Shown here piece by piece: positions 54,655-62,971 of a stretch of 64,000 nucleotides of DNA. The position numbers were made by a program, and so were the translations under genes. Positions within the stretch are counted from its first letter, which is position 1. Each line of letters starts with the position of its first letter. The stretch is taken from positions 434,001 to 498,000 of the forward strand of contig CAXXIH010000001.1 of assembly GCA_963663365.2 (NCBI GenBank), given 5' to 3'. The stretch comes from G963663365 sp963663365. Its GTDB lineage: Bacteria; Hinthialibacterota; Hinthialibacteria; Hinthialibacterales; G963663365. Under the pieces are notes generated by a model, which made no database searches, was not told the origin of the DNA, and saw only the letters and a list, made by a program, of their open reading frames with translations.

Positions 54655-54722
54655 GGGGGGGGTGGAAAGGGGGGCACTGAGGAGGGGGGGGTGAGGGGGC
54701 GTGAGTGATTTCCCCCCTTTCC
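54655..54722 (+). repeat. G-tract cluster with complementary C-tract
   Basis: Runs of 8, 6, 8 and 5 G lie at 54655-54662, 54669-54674, 54684-54691 and 54695-54699, enough for a G-quadruplex on the plus strand. GGAAAGGGGGG (54664-54674) also pairs with CCCCCCTTTCC (54712-54722). Homopolymer lengths in assemblies can be unreliable. Confidence 0.75.
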
Positions 54723-54774
54723 ATTCCGATCTTGCGATGTAAGGGATATTTCTTTGGTATGAAGTGCCTTCCAG

Positions 54775-55368
54775 CTATGCGCTGTGACCGTTGCCATTCA
54801 TAGAAGGCATACCGTAATTCATACTTAACCGGCCTTCATAAGCGCCGTTCATGGGAATCTGAGGTTCGAGTTTAATTGCGTATCCCATCTCTTCTTTTGT
54901 GATATCCATGAGAATTCGATTTTTCTGACCAACAAAGCCATCTACCCATTTTGTCGCCAAAATAACTTTGTCTCCGGCATGACCGTTGGATGTATCGGCG
55001 ACGAGATAAGGAATTCGCCAGTGGTCTTCATCAAGAATGCAGTCATCAACGCGTGCGCCGTCCCCATCGTCGGCTTCGATGTCGAATGCGTTCATCTTCT
55101 GATAACTGAGCAACTTTGTTGTATCTTGTGCGGGTTGATTTTCGATTTCGGCCCTCGAAAGTTTTGTGGGTAGCTGCTTGTTCTCTAAGTTCGAGCGTTC
55201 CAATAAACCAGCCGGTATCAATACCTGACGTTCGCTATCATTCACGCCGACCTCCACGAATTGAACATCCCAATCTCTTTCGCCAAATAGGAAGTCGGAT
55301 ACGGTCCCAACCGTACCATCCGATGCAATCACTTCGCATCCAATTAATTCTTTCATTAGGCGTAACAT
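54775..55368 (-). CDS. PRC-barrel domain protein (two repeats)
   Basis: 197 residues, starting after GGAGG, 8 bp upstream of ATG 55368. Two PRC-barrel modules are visible: residues ~5-80 (LIGCEVIASDGTVGTVSDFLFGE, WDVQFVEVGV) and ~85-165 (YQKMNAFDIEADDG, ARVDDCILDEDHWRIPYLVAD). The tail is rich in Met, Asn and Gly. PRC-barrels occur in photosynthetic reaction centres, in RimM and in many small stress-related proteins; most free-standing ones have no proven role. There is no signal peptide. It is monocistronic and divergent from nagA. Confidence 0.85.
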   Translation of the reverse strand: MLRLMKELIGCEVIASDGTVGTVSDFLFGERDWDVQFVEVGVNDSERQVLIPAGLLERSNLENKQLPTKLSRAEIENQPAQDTTKLLSYQKMNAFDIEADDGDGARVDDCILDEDHWRIPYLVADTSNGHAGDKVILATKWVDGFVGQKNRILMDITKEEMGYAIKLEPQIPMNGAYEGRLSMNYGMPSMNGNGHSA

Positions 55369-55583
55369 TTTTGGTGCCTCCTTGCTTTCAATCCGTACGG
55401 GGTGAAATGCGGTTTCGTGTTTTTATGTACTTTTCAGTATGCGTTAAGAGGATTTCGCATCTACATGACGCATTGCGCAAAGCCCATGCCAGAATCTAAA
55501 ACGTTAAATTTAGAAATACAGACTTCGGATGGCATTAAACTTGCAGCTGTTTTTGAGTCTTCTCTTATAAATAAGGAGAATGG

Positions 55584-56852
55584 ATGCAAACGAACGAAAG
55601 AAGCCTGGTACTTCAAAATGCTATAGCGATCACACCTTTTCGGCGTGAACGCAATTGTTCGTTTGTAATTGAATCTGGCCGCATTGCGCAAATGGGACGG
55701 CTGGATGACATCGATATCCCCCCCCATGCCGAATGGATTGATCTTTCCGGTTGCTATGTGATGCCGGGTTTCATTGATTTACATGTGCATGGTGGAGGTG
55801 GATTCGATTTTGCCGATGATCGAAGTGAAGCGATTGAAACAGTCAGCCGGACACATGCAGAGCATGGCACAACTTCGATCCTAGCTACGCTCTATCCCCA
55901 AGCCGAAGACGCTTTCTATGACTCTATTCGGCGTGTCCGGGAATATTGCGAACGTTCCGGTTTCCTGAAAACGGTTGAAGGTATCCATCTGGAGGGGCCG
56001 TTCCTGAATCCCGAGGTTCCCGGCGTGTTACGCCCTGAACTGATGTGGGATTCCGATGTTGAAAAATTCCACAGAATTCTGGAATGTGGCGGATCATGGA
56101 TTCGTGTTATGACGATTGCGCCTTGCATCCCGCGGGGGATGCAACTTCTACGTGAGGCCGCATTGCGTGGCGCTAATGGCAATGAAGCCGATAGACTGCA
56201 AATCTCAGTCGGACATTCCCGGGCGACGTATGAGCAAATTGATGAAGCCATCGACTGTGGTTTAGCCGGAGTCACTCACATTTATAACGGGATGCCTCCT
56301 ATGCATCACCGCAGTCCCGGGGTTTTGGCCGCGAGTTTATTGCGTGATGAACTTCACGCCGAAGTCATTGCCGATGGGATTCATGTACATCCCGCTAATT
56401 TGCAGTTGCTCGTGAAAATAAAGGGTTGTGATCGCATCGTATTGGTAACCGATGCGATTCGTGCTGCTTGTATGCCCGAAGGGACGTACGAGTTTCTTGG
56501 TCAGGAAGTGCGTGTGTGTCATAGCCAGGCGTGTTTGGCCAATGCGCCTCAAACCTTGGCGGGAAGCACCTTGACCATGGACCGTGCGATTCGCACCATG
56601 GTCCAGAAAGCCCATGTGACTCTTGAACAGGCGGCCCAAATGGCAAGTTTGAATGCCGCACGGGTTTTGTCATGGGAACATCGGCGTGGAATTCTTGGAA
56701 TCGGGCGCGATGCGGATTTGGCCGTTCTTTCAAGAGATTTAGAAACTGTAATGACCATCAAGGCAGGTCATATTATCTATCGCGATATGGCCCTCGGACA
56801 AGAAAGAGAAGGCGATTCCGACTCTGTCAAATCCATGAAAGAAGTGGCCTAA
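55584..56852 (+). CDS. nagA: N-acetylglucosamine-6-phosphate deacetylase
   Basis: 422 residues of the amidohydrolase superfamily, with a good AAGGAG site before ATG 55584. NagA motifs are FIDLHVHGGGGFDF (H67, H69), GIHLEGPFLNPE (metal ligand E137), ISVGHSRATYEQ (H211), GVTHIYNGMPPMHHR (H232), ADGIHVHP and LVTDAI (catalytic D290). It hydrolyses GlcNAc-6-phosphate to glucosamine-6-phosphate and acetate in the cytoplasm, feeding GlcNAc released by GH89-type enzymes into glycolysis or cell-wall synthesis. nagB is not in the window. It follows the PRC-barrel gene divergently and precedes the 57035 gene. Confidence 0.93.
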   Translation: MQTNERSLVLQNAIAITPFRRERNCSFVIESGRIAQMGRLDDIDIPPHAEWIDLSGCYVMPGFIDLHVHGGGGFDFADDRSEAIETVSRTHAEHGTTSILATLYPQAEDAFYDSIRRVREYCERSGFLKTVEGIHLEGPFLNPEVPGVLRPELMWDSDVEKFHRILECGGSWIRVMTIAPCIPRGMQLLREAALRGANGNEADRLQISVGHSRATYEQIDEAIDCGLAGVTHIYNGMPPMHHRSPGVLAASLLRDELHAEVIADGIHVHPANLQLLVKIKGCDRIVLVTDAIRAACMPEGTYEFLGQEVRVCHSQACLANAPQTLAGSTLTMDRAIRTMVQKAHVTLEQAAQMASLNAARVLSWEHRRGILGIGRDADLAVLSRDLETVMTIKAGHIIYRDMALGQEREGDSDSVKSMKEVA

Positions 56853-57034
56853 CAACGCCCTGCCTTAGGATATCTCAAGTGTTTAATTTTAAGTCCAATA
56901 TTTGACTCCGGATTCTGTTCCGCAGAATTTGACCTTTCCCAAACACATTCCCAGTGTCACAAAAAGCGATGTAGACTAGTTGCTCACCTTGGGCTGCGAA
57001 TTGTGTCAGCCTTTATAGAGAAAGGATCGGGCGA

Positions 57035-60000
57035 ATGTCTTTTCAGTTGTCGAATACCGGGGGATACAACCATTTCTCAAGGCATTGTATGAAGATATAC
57101 GTGAATTTTGTGGCGGTCGTCATTTTGGTCGCTGCCATTGGTTGGGGAAATCGGGGATATTCGGCTGAAGCATCCTCCGGCTCCGCACTGAATGATGGTG
57201 TTTGTCCTCCGGTTAGAATCTTCCCTCATCTCACCAATCCTAAAGTGCATCCTGATTATGAACGGCGGCATGTCCAACCTCCGGACTGGGAGACATTCGG
57301 CAATCGAACTCGTTTTACGACATTGCGCGGTTTTGGTGTTCAAGATGGGAAAATCGTTAATTTCGAAGATGAATTGGAGAAATACACCCAAACCTATGAA
57401 CTTGGCGATGTGATTTGGCCGTCATACCCGATCCTATTTGCGGATAATCTTGATGAATTAGCCACAGAGATAAAAAGGCGCGAACTCTTTTTGTTTGATA
57501 TATGGGGCTATGTCCCCGGTTCCGGGCCTGGCGGCTACTGGCAGCAATTCCAGCCCGATCCTGCCGTTTTCCAGGTACTTGAAGAACAACTCGGGCCAAG
57601 GTGGTTGGGAATGGATGTCGGCGAACAAGATGGACGCTATGTGGGTGGATATGCCTCGCAGATGACCCCCCAAGCCGCCGACCGGTTTGAGCAATACCTG
57701 AATTTACAGCGCCATTTTCAGCTTATGTGCGATGAGTTAGGCAACAAAATGAGTACGTTGCTCTCGCTCAATTTTGGCCATCATTTTTTAAAAGAAGGCG
57801 TCTATACATTAATTGGCGCCGAGACCGCCCAAGGTTTGCCGAATGCTCAAGTTTATTATTCGTTTATTCGCGGAGCAGGGAAACAGTACGGCGTTTTATG
57901 GTTCGGCAATGCTTCTATCTTTAACCGTTGGGGCTGGAAGACTTATGGGAGCGAGGGCAAAAATGGTGGATACCAGCATGGGCCGACAAAAGGCACCAGC
58001 CTCAGTTTGTTAAAGCGGCTTCTCTATATGCAAATGTTTTCCAACTGTGTCACGATTGGATTTGAAAACGGCTGGTTTGATGCACAAGGTGAGTTTTCGC
58101 CGATTGGAGTTATCCAGCGTGAGGCAAAGAAATGGGTTGCGAAGAACGGACAGCCCGGTGTGATGCTAACACCTGTTGCTGTTATGACAGATTTCTATTC
58201 CGGGTGGAGTTTTCCGCGGCATTTGTATACGGGGAATGTGTATCGTGTATGGGGGAATTTGCCATACGGTGCAGGGGATTATCTGACCGATGGTGTTCTC
58301 GACATGATTTATCCCGGATATCAGGATGCCTCCTATTTCAAAGATGAGCGCGGGTTTTTAACACCGACTCCCTACGGGGATGCTGTGGACTGCCTATTGA
58401 CCGATGCACCTGGCTGGCTGCTTGATCGTTATGCATTGTTGATTGTGACCGGAGAGTTAGAAGGCGGCGCGGAACTTCGGGATAAACTCCAAAACTACAT
58501 AGAGCAGGGCGGAACCTTGTTTCTGACGGCCGGCAATCTCTGCAAACTCCCCGGCGGTTTGGCAGATGTTCATGTTGGCGATGAGTCTCTTTTGTGTCCT
58601 GATGGAACCGGTATCGAATTAAATAATTCATCGACATTTAGTGAGAGCGCCTTTGAATACCGTGAACTGTCATTCCCGTCCGATGCGCATATTCTTGCCC
58701 GGCGTGGCAACGATTCACCTGCTGCAATTGAAGTCTCTGTAGGCAAAGGAAGATTGATTGTGACAGCCTCATGCTTTGGCGTGGGAGCCAAACCGGAGAC
58801 TCAAGAGAAAATTAAAAGCGAAGTTGAAAAGGCTTTGCCTAAACCGTATCCGCTTTTACAGCATGTACAGGCGTTGATTGACGATCTCTTGCAGGAGCAG
58901 GTCTTGTTTGAAGCCGGAGAGGATTTGGGTTGGGTTACCTGCAGAAAAGGACCAGGGGAATATTGGCTGTGTATCGCCAATAATGCCTATGAACAGAAAG
59001 CACTCAACATAACCTCCCATTGTGGCCGGATCGCATCAATTGAAGAGTTTCCGCTGGACCGTTCCGAAGTTGATGCTGTCGGATATCTCCCTGAAACACT
59101 GGAAGGGACTGAACTGGGAACTAACGATTCCAGCCACATTGCAGGCGGTGATGTCCGCATCTTTCGTGTATGTGTGGAACAAGAGAGGACGGAGTCAATC
59201 GCATACAATACCCCGCCGCCTGGCCCTAAGGGACGTGTTCTAAATCTTCGTAAAATTAATTCGATCAAAGAGGCCATACTCCGCCGTCCCACATTCTTTG
59301 AGCATTTTGATAGTGTCGTTGTGGATTGGAGTTATCTCCACAATCGGGAGCGGTCTGTCCTTGAACAAGAATCCGGATGGATAAACAGGCAGGGACTTAA
59401 CATCTTTGTCGATGTTTCTTCAGGTATCAATCTCTATCCTGATTTGCGGCTTGTGAACAATATGGAAGAATCTTATAAAGCCAGCATAGATACTATTCGC
59501 GTTCTTATCGATAAAATGGATGTGCTTGGCGCGCACGATCTGATCCTTACCTTGCACCGGCAACCGGAAAACAACATCACATGGGAAGATACCAAGGAAT
59601 CGTTCATCAACAGCCTGAAAGAATTGTGTGTCTACGCTCAACAGTATGATATTACGCTGCATTTGCGTGTGTCGCCTGGCAAGCCGCCGCGCAATATCAG
59701 CGAGGCGATTGATTTTGTTGAAAATGTACAATCTCCTAACCTTCGCATTGCACCATGCACCGCGATGCTGCTTGAAAATGAGGAAGAACCGCTGCAGGAA
59801 CTTTCAAAGGCAAAAGATCGTATCGGCTTATGGCTGGCCGGCGCTCCCGGATATGATGTCGGGGGTATTTTATATAGCGTGCATGAACCAATCGCTGAAG
59901 CAATTTCAGATTCGATCTCTTCTCTGCATTCGGTCTTGAAAATAGAGCCTGATGTTCCTGTGGTCCTCGATGCTGTTTATCGCAATCGAGATGAAGAGTA

Positions 60001-60040
60001 CGGAGACCTAAAAATCATTGAGTCTATCGGCTTGGAATAA
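57035..60040 (+). CDS. 1001-residue secreted glycosidase-like protein with C-terminal isomerase-type barrel
   Basis: An AGGA 9-10 bp upstream supports ATG 57035; the alternative ATG 57089 would give a more normal signal peptide (KIYVNFVAVVILVAAIGW). Residues ~50-430 look like a TIM-barrel glycosidase (LFLFDIWGYVPGSGPGGYW, WLGMDVGEQDGRYVGG, CVTIGFENGWFDAQG). A glutamine-amidotransferase-like region (about 440-600, YALLIVTGELEGG, YIEQGGTLFLTAGN) and beta regions follow. The last ~250 residues (about 750-1000) resemble an AP-endonuclease-2/xylose-isomerase-type barrel (TIRVLIDKMDVLGAHDLILT, AQQYDITLHLRVSPG, IAPCTAMLLENEEEP). The family is not recognised and the function is unknown. Confidence 0.6.
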   Translation: MSFQLSNTGGYNHFSRHCMKIYVNFVAVVILVAAIGWGNRGYSAEASSGSALNDGVCPPVRIFPHLTNPKVHPDYERRHVQPPDWETFGNRTRFTTLRGFGVQDGKIVNFEDELEKYTQTYELGDVIWPSYPILFADNLDELATEIKRRELFLFDIWGYVPGSGPGGYWQQFQPDPAVFQVLEEQLGPRWLGMDVGEQDGRYVGGYASQMTPQAADRFEQYLNLQRHFQLMCDELGNKMSTLLSLNFGHHFLKEGVYTLIGAETAQGLPNAQVYYSFIRGAGKQYGVLWFGNASIFNRWGWKTYGSEGKNGGYQHGPTKGTSLSLLKRLLYMQMFSNCVTIGFENGWFDAQGEFSPIGVIQREAKKWVAKNGQPGVMLTPVAVMTDFYSGWSFPRHLYTGNVYRVWGNLPYGAGDYLTDGVLDMIYPGYQDASYFKDERGFLTPTPYGDAVDCLLTDAPGWLLDRYALLIVTGELEGGAELRDKLQNYIEQGGTLFLTAGNLCKLPGGLADVHVGDESLLCPDGTGIELNNSSTFSESAFEYRELSFPSDAHILARRGNDSPAAIEVSVGKGRLIVTASCFGVGAKPETQEKIKSEVEKALPKPYPLLQHVQALIDDLLQEQVLFEAGEDLGWVTCRKGPGEYWLCIANNAYEQKALNITSHCGRIASIEEFPLDRSEVDAVGYLPETLEGTELGTNDSSHIAGGDVRIFRVCVEQERTESIAYNTPPPGPKGRVLNLRKINSIKEAILRRPTFFEHFDSVVVDWSYLHNRERSVLEQESGWINRQGLNIFVDVSSGINLYPDLRLVNNMEESYKASIDTIRVLIDKMDVLGAHDLILTLHRQPENNITWEDTKESFINSLKELCVYAQQYDITLHLRVSPGKPPRNISEAIDFVENVQSPNLRIAPCTAMLLENEEEPLQELSKAKDRIGLWLAGAPGYDVGGILYSVHEPIAEAISDSISSLHSVLKIEPDVPVVLDAVYRNRDEEYGDLKIIESIGLE

Positions 60041-60056
60041 CGATGGGTGTCTCGCT

Positions 60057-62081
60057 TTACCAGCTCAAGTCTGACCGGGAGTAAAACAAAATCCGGCCTG
60101 ACTCCACACCCACAATTAGGTCGTATCCGTCAGGATTCCCAAAATCGGCGGGAGTTGGTCCGCAAGCGTGTTGACCTAAAAAGATTGGTTCTCCTTTAAA
60201 CTTCATCAGACGAGGGAACTGAAAGACCGGTTCTTCGTTTGTACCTACATTCTTAAGAAATAGAACCGCCGAGCCGGGTAATCCTAGAGATTGCGGAAGA
60301 CCCTTTTCCGGATTAGGAACGGAGCCATGCCGGGGAGTGCCGACCAGCAGATCGACTTTTCCATCGCCATCCCAGTCCACAAGGTTCAGTTTGAGACGTC
60401 CTGTGCCTCCGGCCGAGAGAAAATTAGCGCGGATTCTTGAACCGTCATCCAGAAGTAATTTCCCGCCTTCTGCCAAGTTGTAATCATCTGTGCGCCAATA
60501 GAGATGAAACTCATCATCGTCATCTAAGGCCATATAGGCCATACGTTTGCCCATTTGTGCCACACCCGGCTTTACCCGCCACGTTCCATAGAGATCGAGA
60601 CCTTCATAATAGATGGGATGTCCGAAATCCAATTCCGGATTCTGTTTTGTTCCGCGATTCATATAAACCGTATGGCGTGCCGTGCTGTCGCTCATCACGA
60701 TATCCGGCAGGCCATCGCTGTTCCAGTCAATCACCGCTGGGCATGTGTACCCCCAGCGGGCCTCTGGGGGACCTTGAATATCCAAACGGTAGCCTGGCTG
60801 GATATGGATAACGCGCCCTCCGGCTTTGAGTGGCACGCCTTGTGGAAATACGGGAGATTGATTGGTCCCGGTATTTTCGAAAAATAGGACTTTCCCATCG
60901 GAATTACCCGTTACCAAATCCATCGCTCCGTCGCCATTCCAATCGACAACATTCGGTACCGGAAGCGTTCCCGTGTAAAGATCCATATTTTTCTGCAAGA
61001 CAGGAACAGGATCGTGATAAATCGGTTTCCCTTCATCCGTAAATGAGCCGGTGAAGCGATAGAAATGCAAGCCGCCTTCGCCGCCTGCAATTAAATCTGA
61101 CAAACCCGTTTCGGGATTGGGATAAGCGACCGGGCCGGGATTGATAACTGGGTGCCGGTGGGCGATACCTTGTTGGTTTACGATATGTACTCGTGGATCG
61201 AAATCGAGGCCTGTCTGGGCTCGGTTGTGGTAGTAGTGGAAATCCCCGCAATGAGATCCTGTGATCAAGTCACGGGTCCGGTTAGGGCCGAGGTTTACGG
61301 CTGTGAGGTGGTTGTAAGAATAGCGGACATCCTTTTTTGTTTGAGATACAAGCCGCGGGTTTTGGGCTGGCCCCTCAAGTAACTTGGGCGCAGACATAGC
61401 ATACAGATAACGGTAGGGCATCCCACCGCGCCAAATTCCTGCTCCGTCAAAAGGACGGTAGCGGGGATCGCGCGATTTGAAATCGGTGGGGCTGCCTACA
61501 ACACCGTCAGCAATGCCTAATAGGATTTCAATACTTCCCTCGGGATTTTTAATGATTCCTACTTCGCTGGGATTCCGTGGAAGACCTTCAAGAGCTACGC
61601 GGCTTTTTTCTACGAATGCCTGATCGTTGCGGACATATTCCGTCCGGACAATTGAAGAGCCATCAATCCAAATACCATGGATAGTCCCATCTTCTGTCTG
61701 AATCACAGAGCCCGGGCCTGTGTATGGCGATTTGACAAGAATTGGCTCATTGAAGACCGGCGCGCCGCTTTCGGAAGTGGCTGCCCATGGGTACAGGAAG
61801 ACTCGGCTGAATTTCCCTTTTTTAGGCAACCAGCCGCGTGCAAGCACAAAAAGATCCGGTTGAGACTGTCCGAAGACGGACGCTGCGCCTAGTGCTTGTT
61901 CGGTGACTGATGGTGCGGCCAATGGCCCGATTGCACCGGAAGTTCCAACGGGGATCGGTTGTCCGCTGATGAGCTCCGCATTCGCAACCGGGCAAGACAA
62001 GCTGCCTAAGAACACACTAATGATTGTCAAAATAACGAAAACGAGGCTGTTATTTGTTCGAAATGATGTTTGTTTTCTCAT
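60057..62081 (-). CDS. secreted FG-GAP/VCBS repeat protein
   Basis: I prefer ATG 62081, which gives 674 residues with a signal peptide (SLVFVILTIISVFLGSLSCPVANAE). The chain is a repeat-rich beta-propeller. Calcium-binding FG-GAP-type turns recur as DWNGDGAMDLVTGNSDGKVLFF, DWNSDGLPDIVMSDS, DWDGDGKVDLLVGTPRHGS and GYDLIVGVESGRILF, with N-T-G-T-N/P-x-F strands between them. Such proteins bind ligands or act as adhesion and scaffold modules, and no catalytic residues can be named. It converges on the 57035 gene with 16 bp between stops and lies opposite the CBS-domain gene. Confidence 0.75.
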   Translation of the reverse strand: MRKQTSFRTNNSLVFVILTIISVFLGSLSCPVANAELISGQPIPVGTSGAIGPLAAPSVTEQALGAASVFGQSQPDLFVLARGWLPKKGKFSRVFLYPWAATSESGAPVFNEPILVKSPYTGPGSVIQTEDGTIHGIWIDGSSIVRTEYVRNDQAFVEKSRVALEGLPRNPSEVGIIKNPEGSIEILLGIADGVVGSPTDFKSRDPRYRPFDGAGIWRGGMPYRYLYAMSAPKLLEGPAQNPRLVSQTKKDVRYSYNHLTAVNLGPNRTRDLITGSHCGDFHYYHNRAQTGLDFDPRVHIVNQQGIAHRHPVINPGPVAYPNPETGLSDLIAGGEGGLHFYRFTGSFTDEGKPIYHDPVPVLQKNMDLYTGTLPVPNVVDWNGDGAMDLVTGNSDGKVLFFENTGTNQSPVFPQGVPLKAGGRVIHIQPGYRLDIQGPPEARWGYTCPAVIDWNSDGLPDIVMSDSTARHTVYMNRGTKQNPELDFGHPIYYEGLDLYGTWRVKPGVAQMGKRMAYMALDDDDEFHLYWRTDDYNLAEGGKLLLDDGSRIRANFLSAGGTGRLKLNLVDWDGDGKVDLLVGTPRHGSVPNPEKGLPQSLGLPGSAVLFLKNVGTNEEPVFQFPRLMKFKGEPIFLGQHACGPTPADFGNPDGYDLIVGVESGRILFYSRSDLSW

Positions 62082-62196
62082 GTTTATGTCTATCCACCAG
62101 GCCAGGAACGGGAAAGCCGCGTTAAATCGCAACTTGCCGAAGTTGAACAGAACCTAGCGTAACACATTTGCATGGCAATACATCCATCAGGTGGGA

Positions 62197-62283
62197 GGCG
62201 ATTCCTCTATGTAATGTGGTATCTGTGTGTAAATCCGAGGAGTCGCCAGTCAGAATGCAAATGCCGCAATCCTCTGAATTTAC
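62197..62283 (+). promoter_or_regulatory. alternative stem-loops upstream of CBS gene
   Basis: GGCGATTCCTC (62197-62207) can pair with GAGGAGTCGCC (62237-62247) as an 11-bp RNA stem with one G-U pair. The same GAGG (62237-62240) can instead pair with CCTC (62271-62274), extended by GTAAAT/ATTTAC (62229-62234 with 62278-62283). The two folds exclude each other, as in attenuators or riboswitches. Transcription across the region is not established. Confidence 0.35.
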
Positions 62284-62364
62284 GAGAAAAACAGTGTAAT
62301 TGGGGATTTGACTCTGCTCATCATGGAGCCGAATCATGTATAATATCCGTTTGAGGAAATTTAG

Positions 62365-62922
62365 ATGGCCATGAAAACAAAAACTGCCAAAGATATCATG
62401 ATTCCTCTTAAGGAATATCCACACGTTTCCCTCCATGCTTCACTGGTCGAAGTCATGGAGGTCGTTGCCCACACCAAGATCGACTTTATGGGACGGCAAT
62501 CTCTGCCTCGTAGCGTGGTTGTTTATGACGAGGACTACCGGCTATGCGGTATGGCGCGATGCCGGGATATCCTGCGCGGTTTAAGGCCGAATTTCTCACC
62601 TACCAGGTCGTCGGATTTCCAAGGAAGAATCTTCGATGTCACCATCGATCCGGATCTCATGGACCTGTCTTTTGAAAGTCTGGCTGACGGTATAGAGGTA
62701 CGGGCCAAACGGTGCGTCAGCGATGTCATGATTCCGATAAAAGAGACCGTCGAATTCGACGATAATATCGTCAAGGTGATTCACAAGTTGGTAGAGAATA
62801 ACCTCGGCGTTATGCCTGTTATGAAAAATAAAAAAGTCGTTGGCGTTGTGCGTGGCGTAGATGTCTTGCACTTGGTGAGAAAACTCCTGCGCAAAAAAAC
62901 AAAAAAGGCCGGCGATAAATAA
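62365..62922 (+). CDS. CBS-pair domain protein
   Basis: 185 residues without signal peptide, GAGGA ending 7 bp before ATG 62365. Two CBS motifs are visible: residues ~7-75 (AKDIMIPLKEYPHVSLHASL, SVVVYDEDYRLCGMARCRDIL) and ~115-175 (VSDVMIPIKETVEFDDNIV, GVMPVMKNKKVVGVVRGVDVL). CBS pairs bind adenine nucleotides and control partner enzymes or channels. A basic tail (LLRKKTKKAGDK) follows. A TATAAT sits at 62339-62344, but no -35 at normal spacing is seen. It lies alone between the FG-GAP gene and the exported methyltransferase. Confidence 0.88.
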   Translation: MAMKTKTAKDIMIPLKEYPHVSLHASLVEVMEVVAHTKIDFMGRQSLPRSVVVYDEDYRLCGMARCRDILRGLRPNFSPTRSSDFQGRIFDVTIDPDLMDLSFESLADGIEVRAKRCVSDVMIPIKETVEFDDNIVKVIHKLVENNLGVMPVMKNKKVVGVVRGVDVLHLVRKLLRKKTKKAGDK

Positions 62923-62971
62923 GCGCTTAATGCTGATTCGCCGGCCTGTATATCGTTGTAAGCGATTGCGA

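Larger units (their letters stand above)
54417..54774. other. 358-bp gap between converging genes: palindromes, stem-loops and G-tracts
   Basis: Both flanking genes end here, so no promoter is required, yet the gap is rich in structure. GTTTCATGAAAC, a perfect 12-bp palindrome, occurs at 54465-54476 and 54496-54507, 31 bp centre to centre. CGATTTGTTTCA recurs at 54490-54501 and 54605-54616. ATTACG/CGTAAT pairs at 54527-54544, and a 10-bp perfect stem is present at 54553-54580. A G-rich segment covers 54655-54699, with a complementary C-run at 54712-54722. No coding frame is convincing. Confidence 0.85.

Noticed and set aside
62308..62344. TTGACT...TATAAT promoter for the CBS gene
   Set aside because: The two hexamers are 25 bp apart, far from the usual 17, so only the TATAAT itself is noted.
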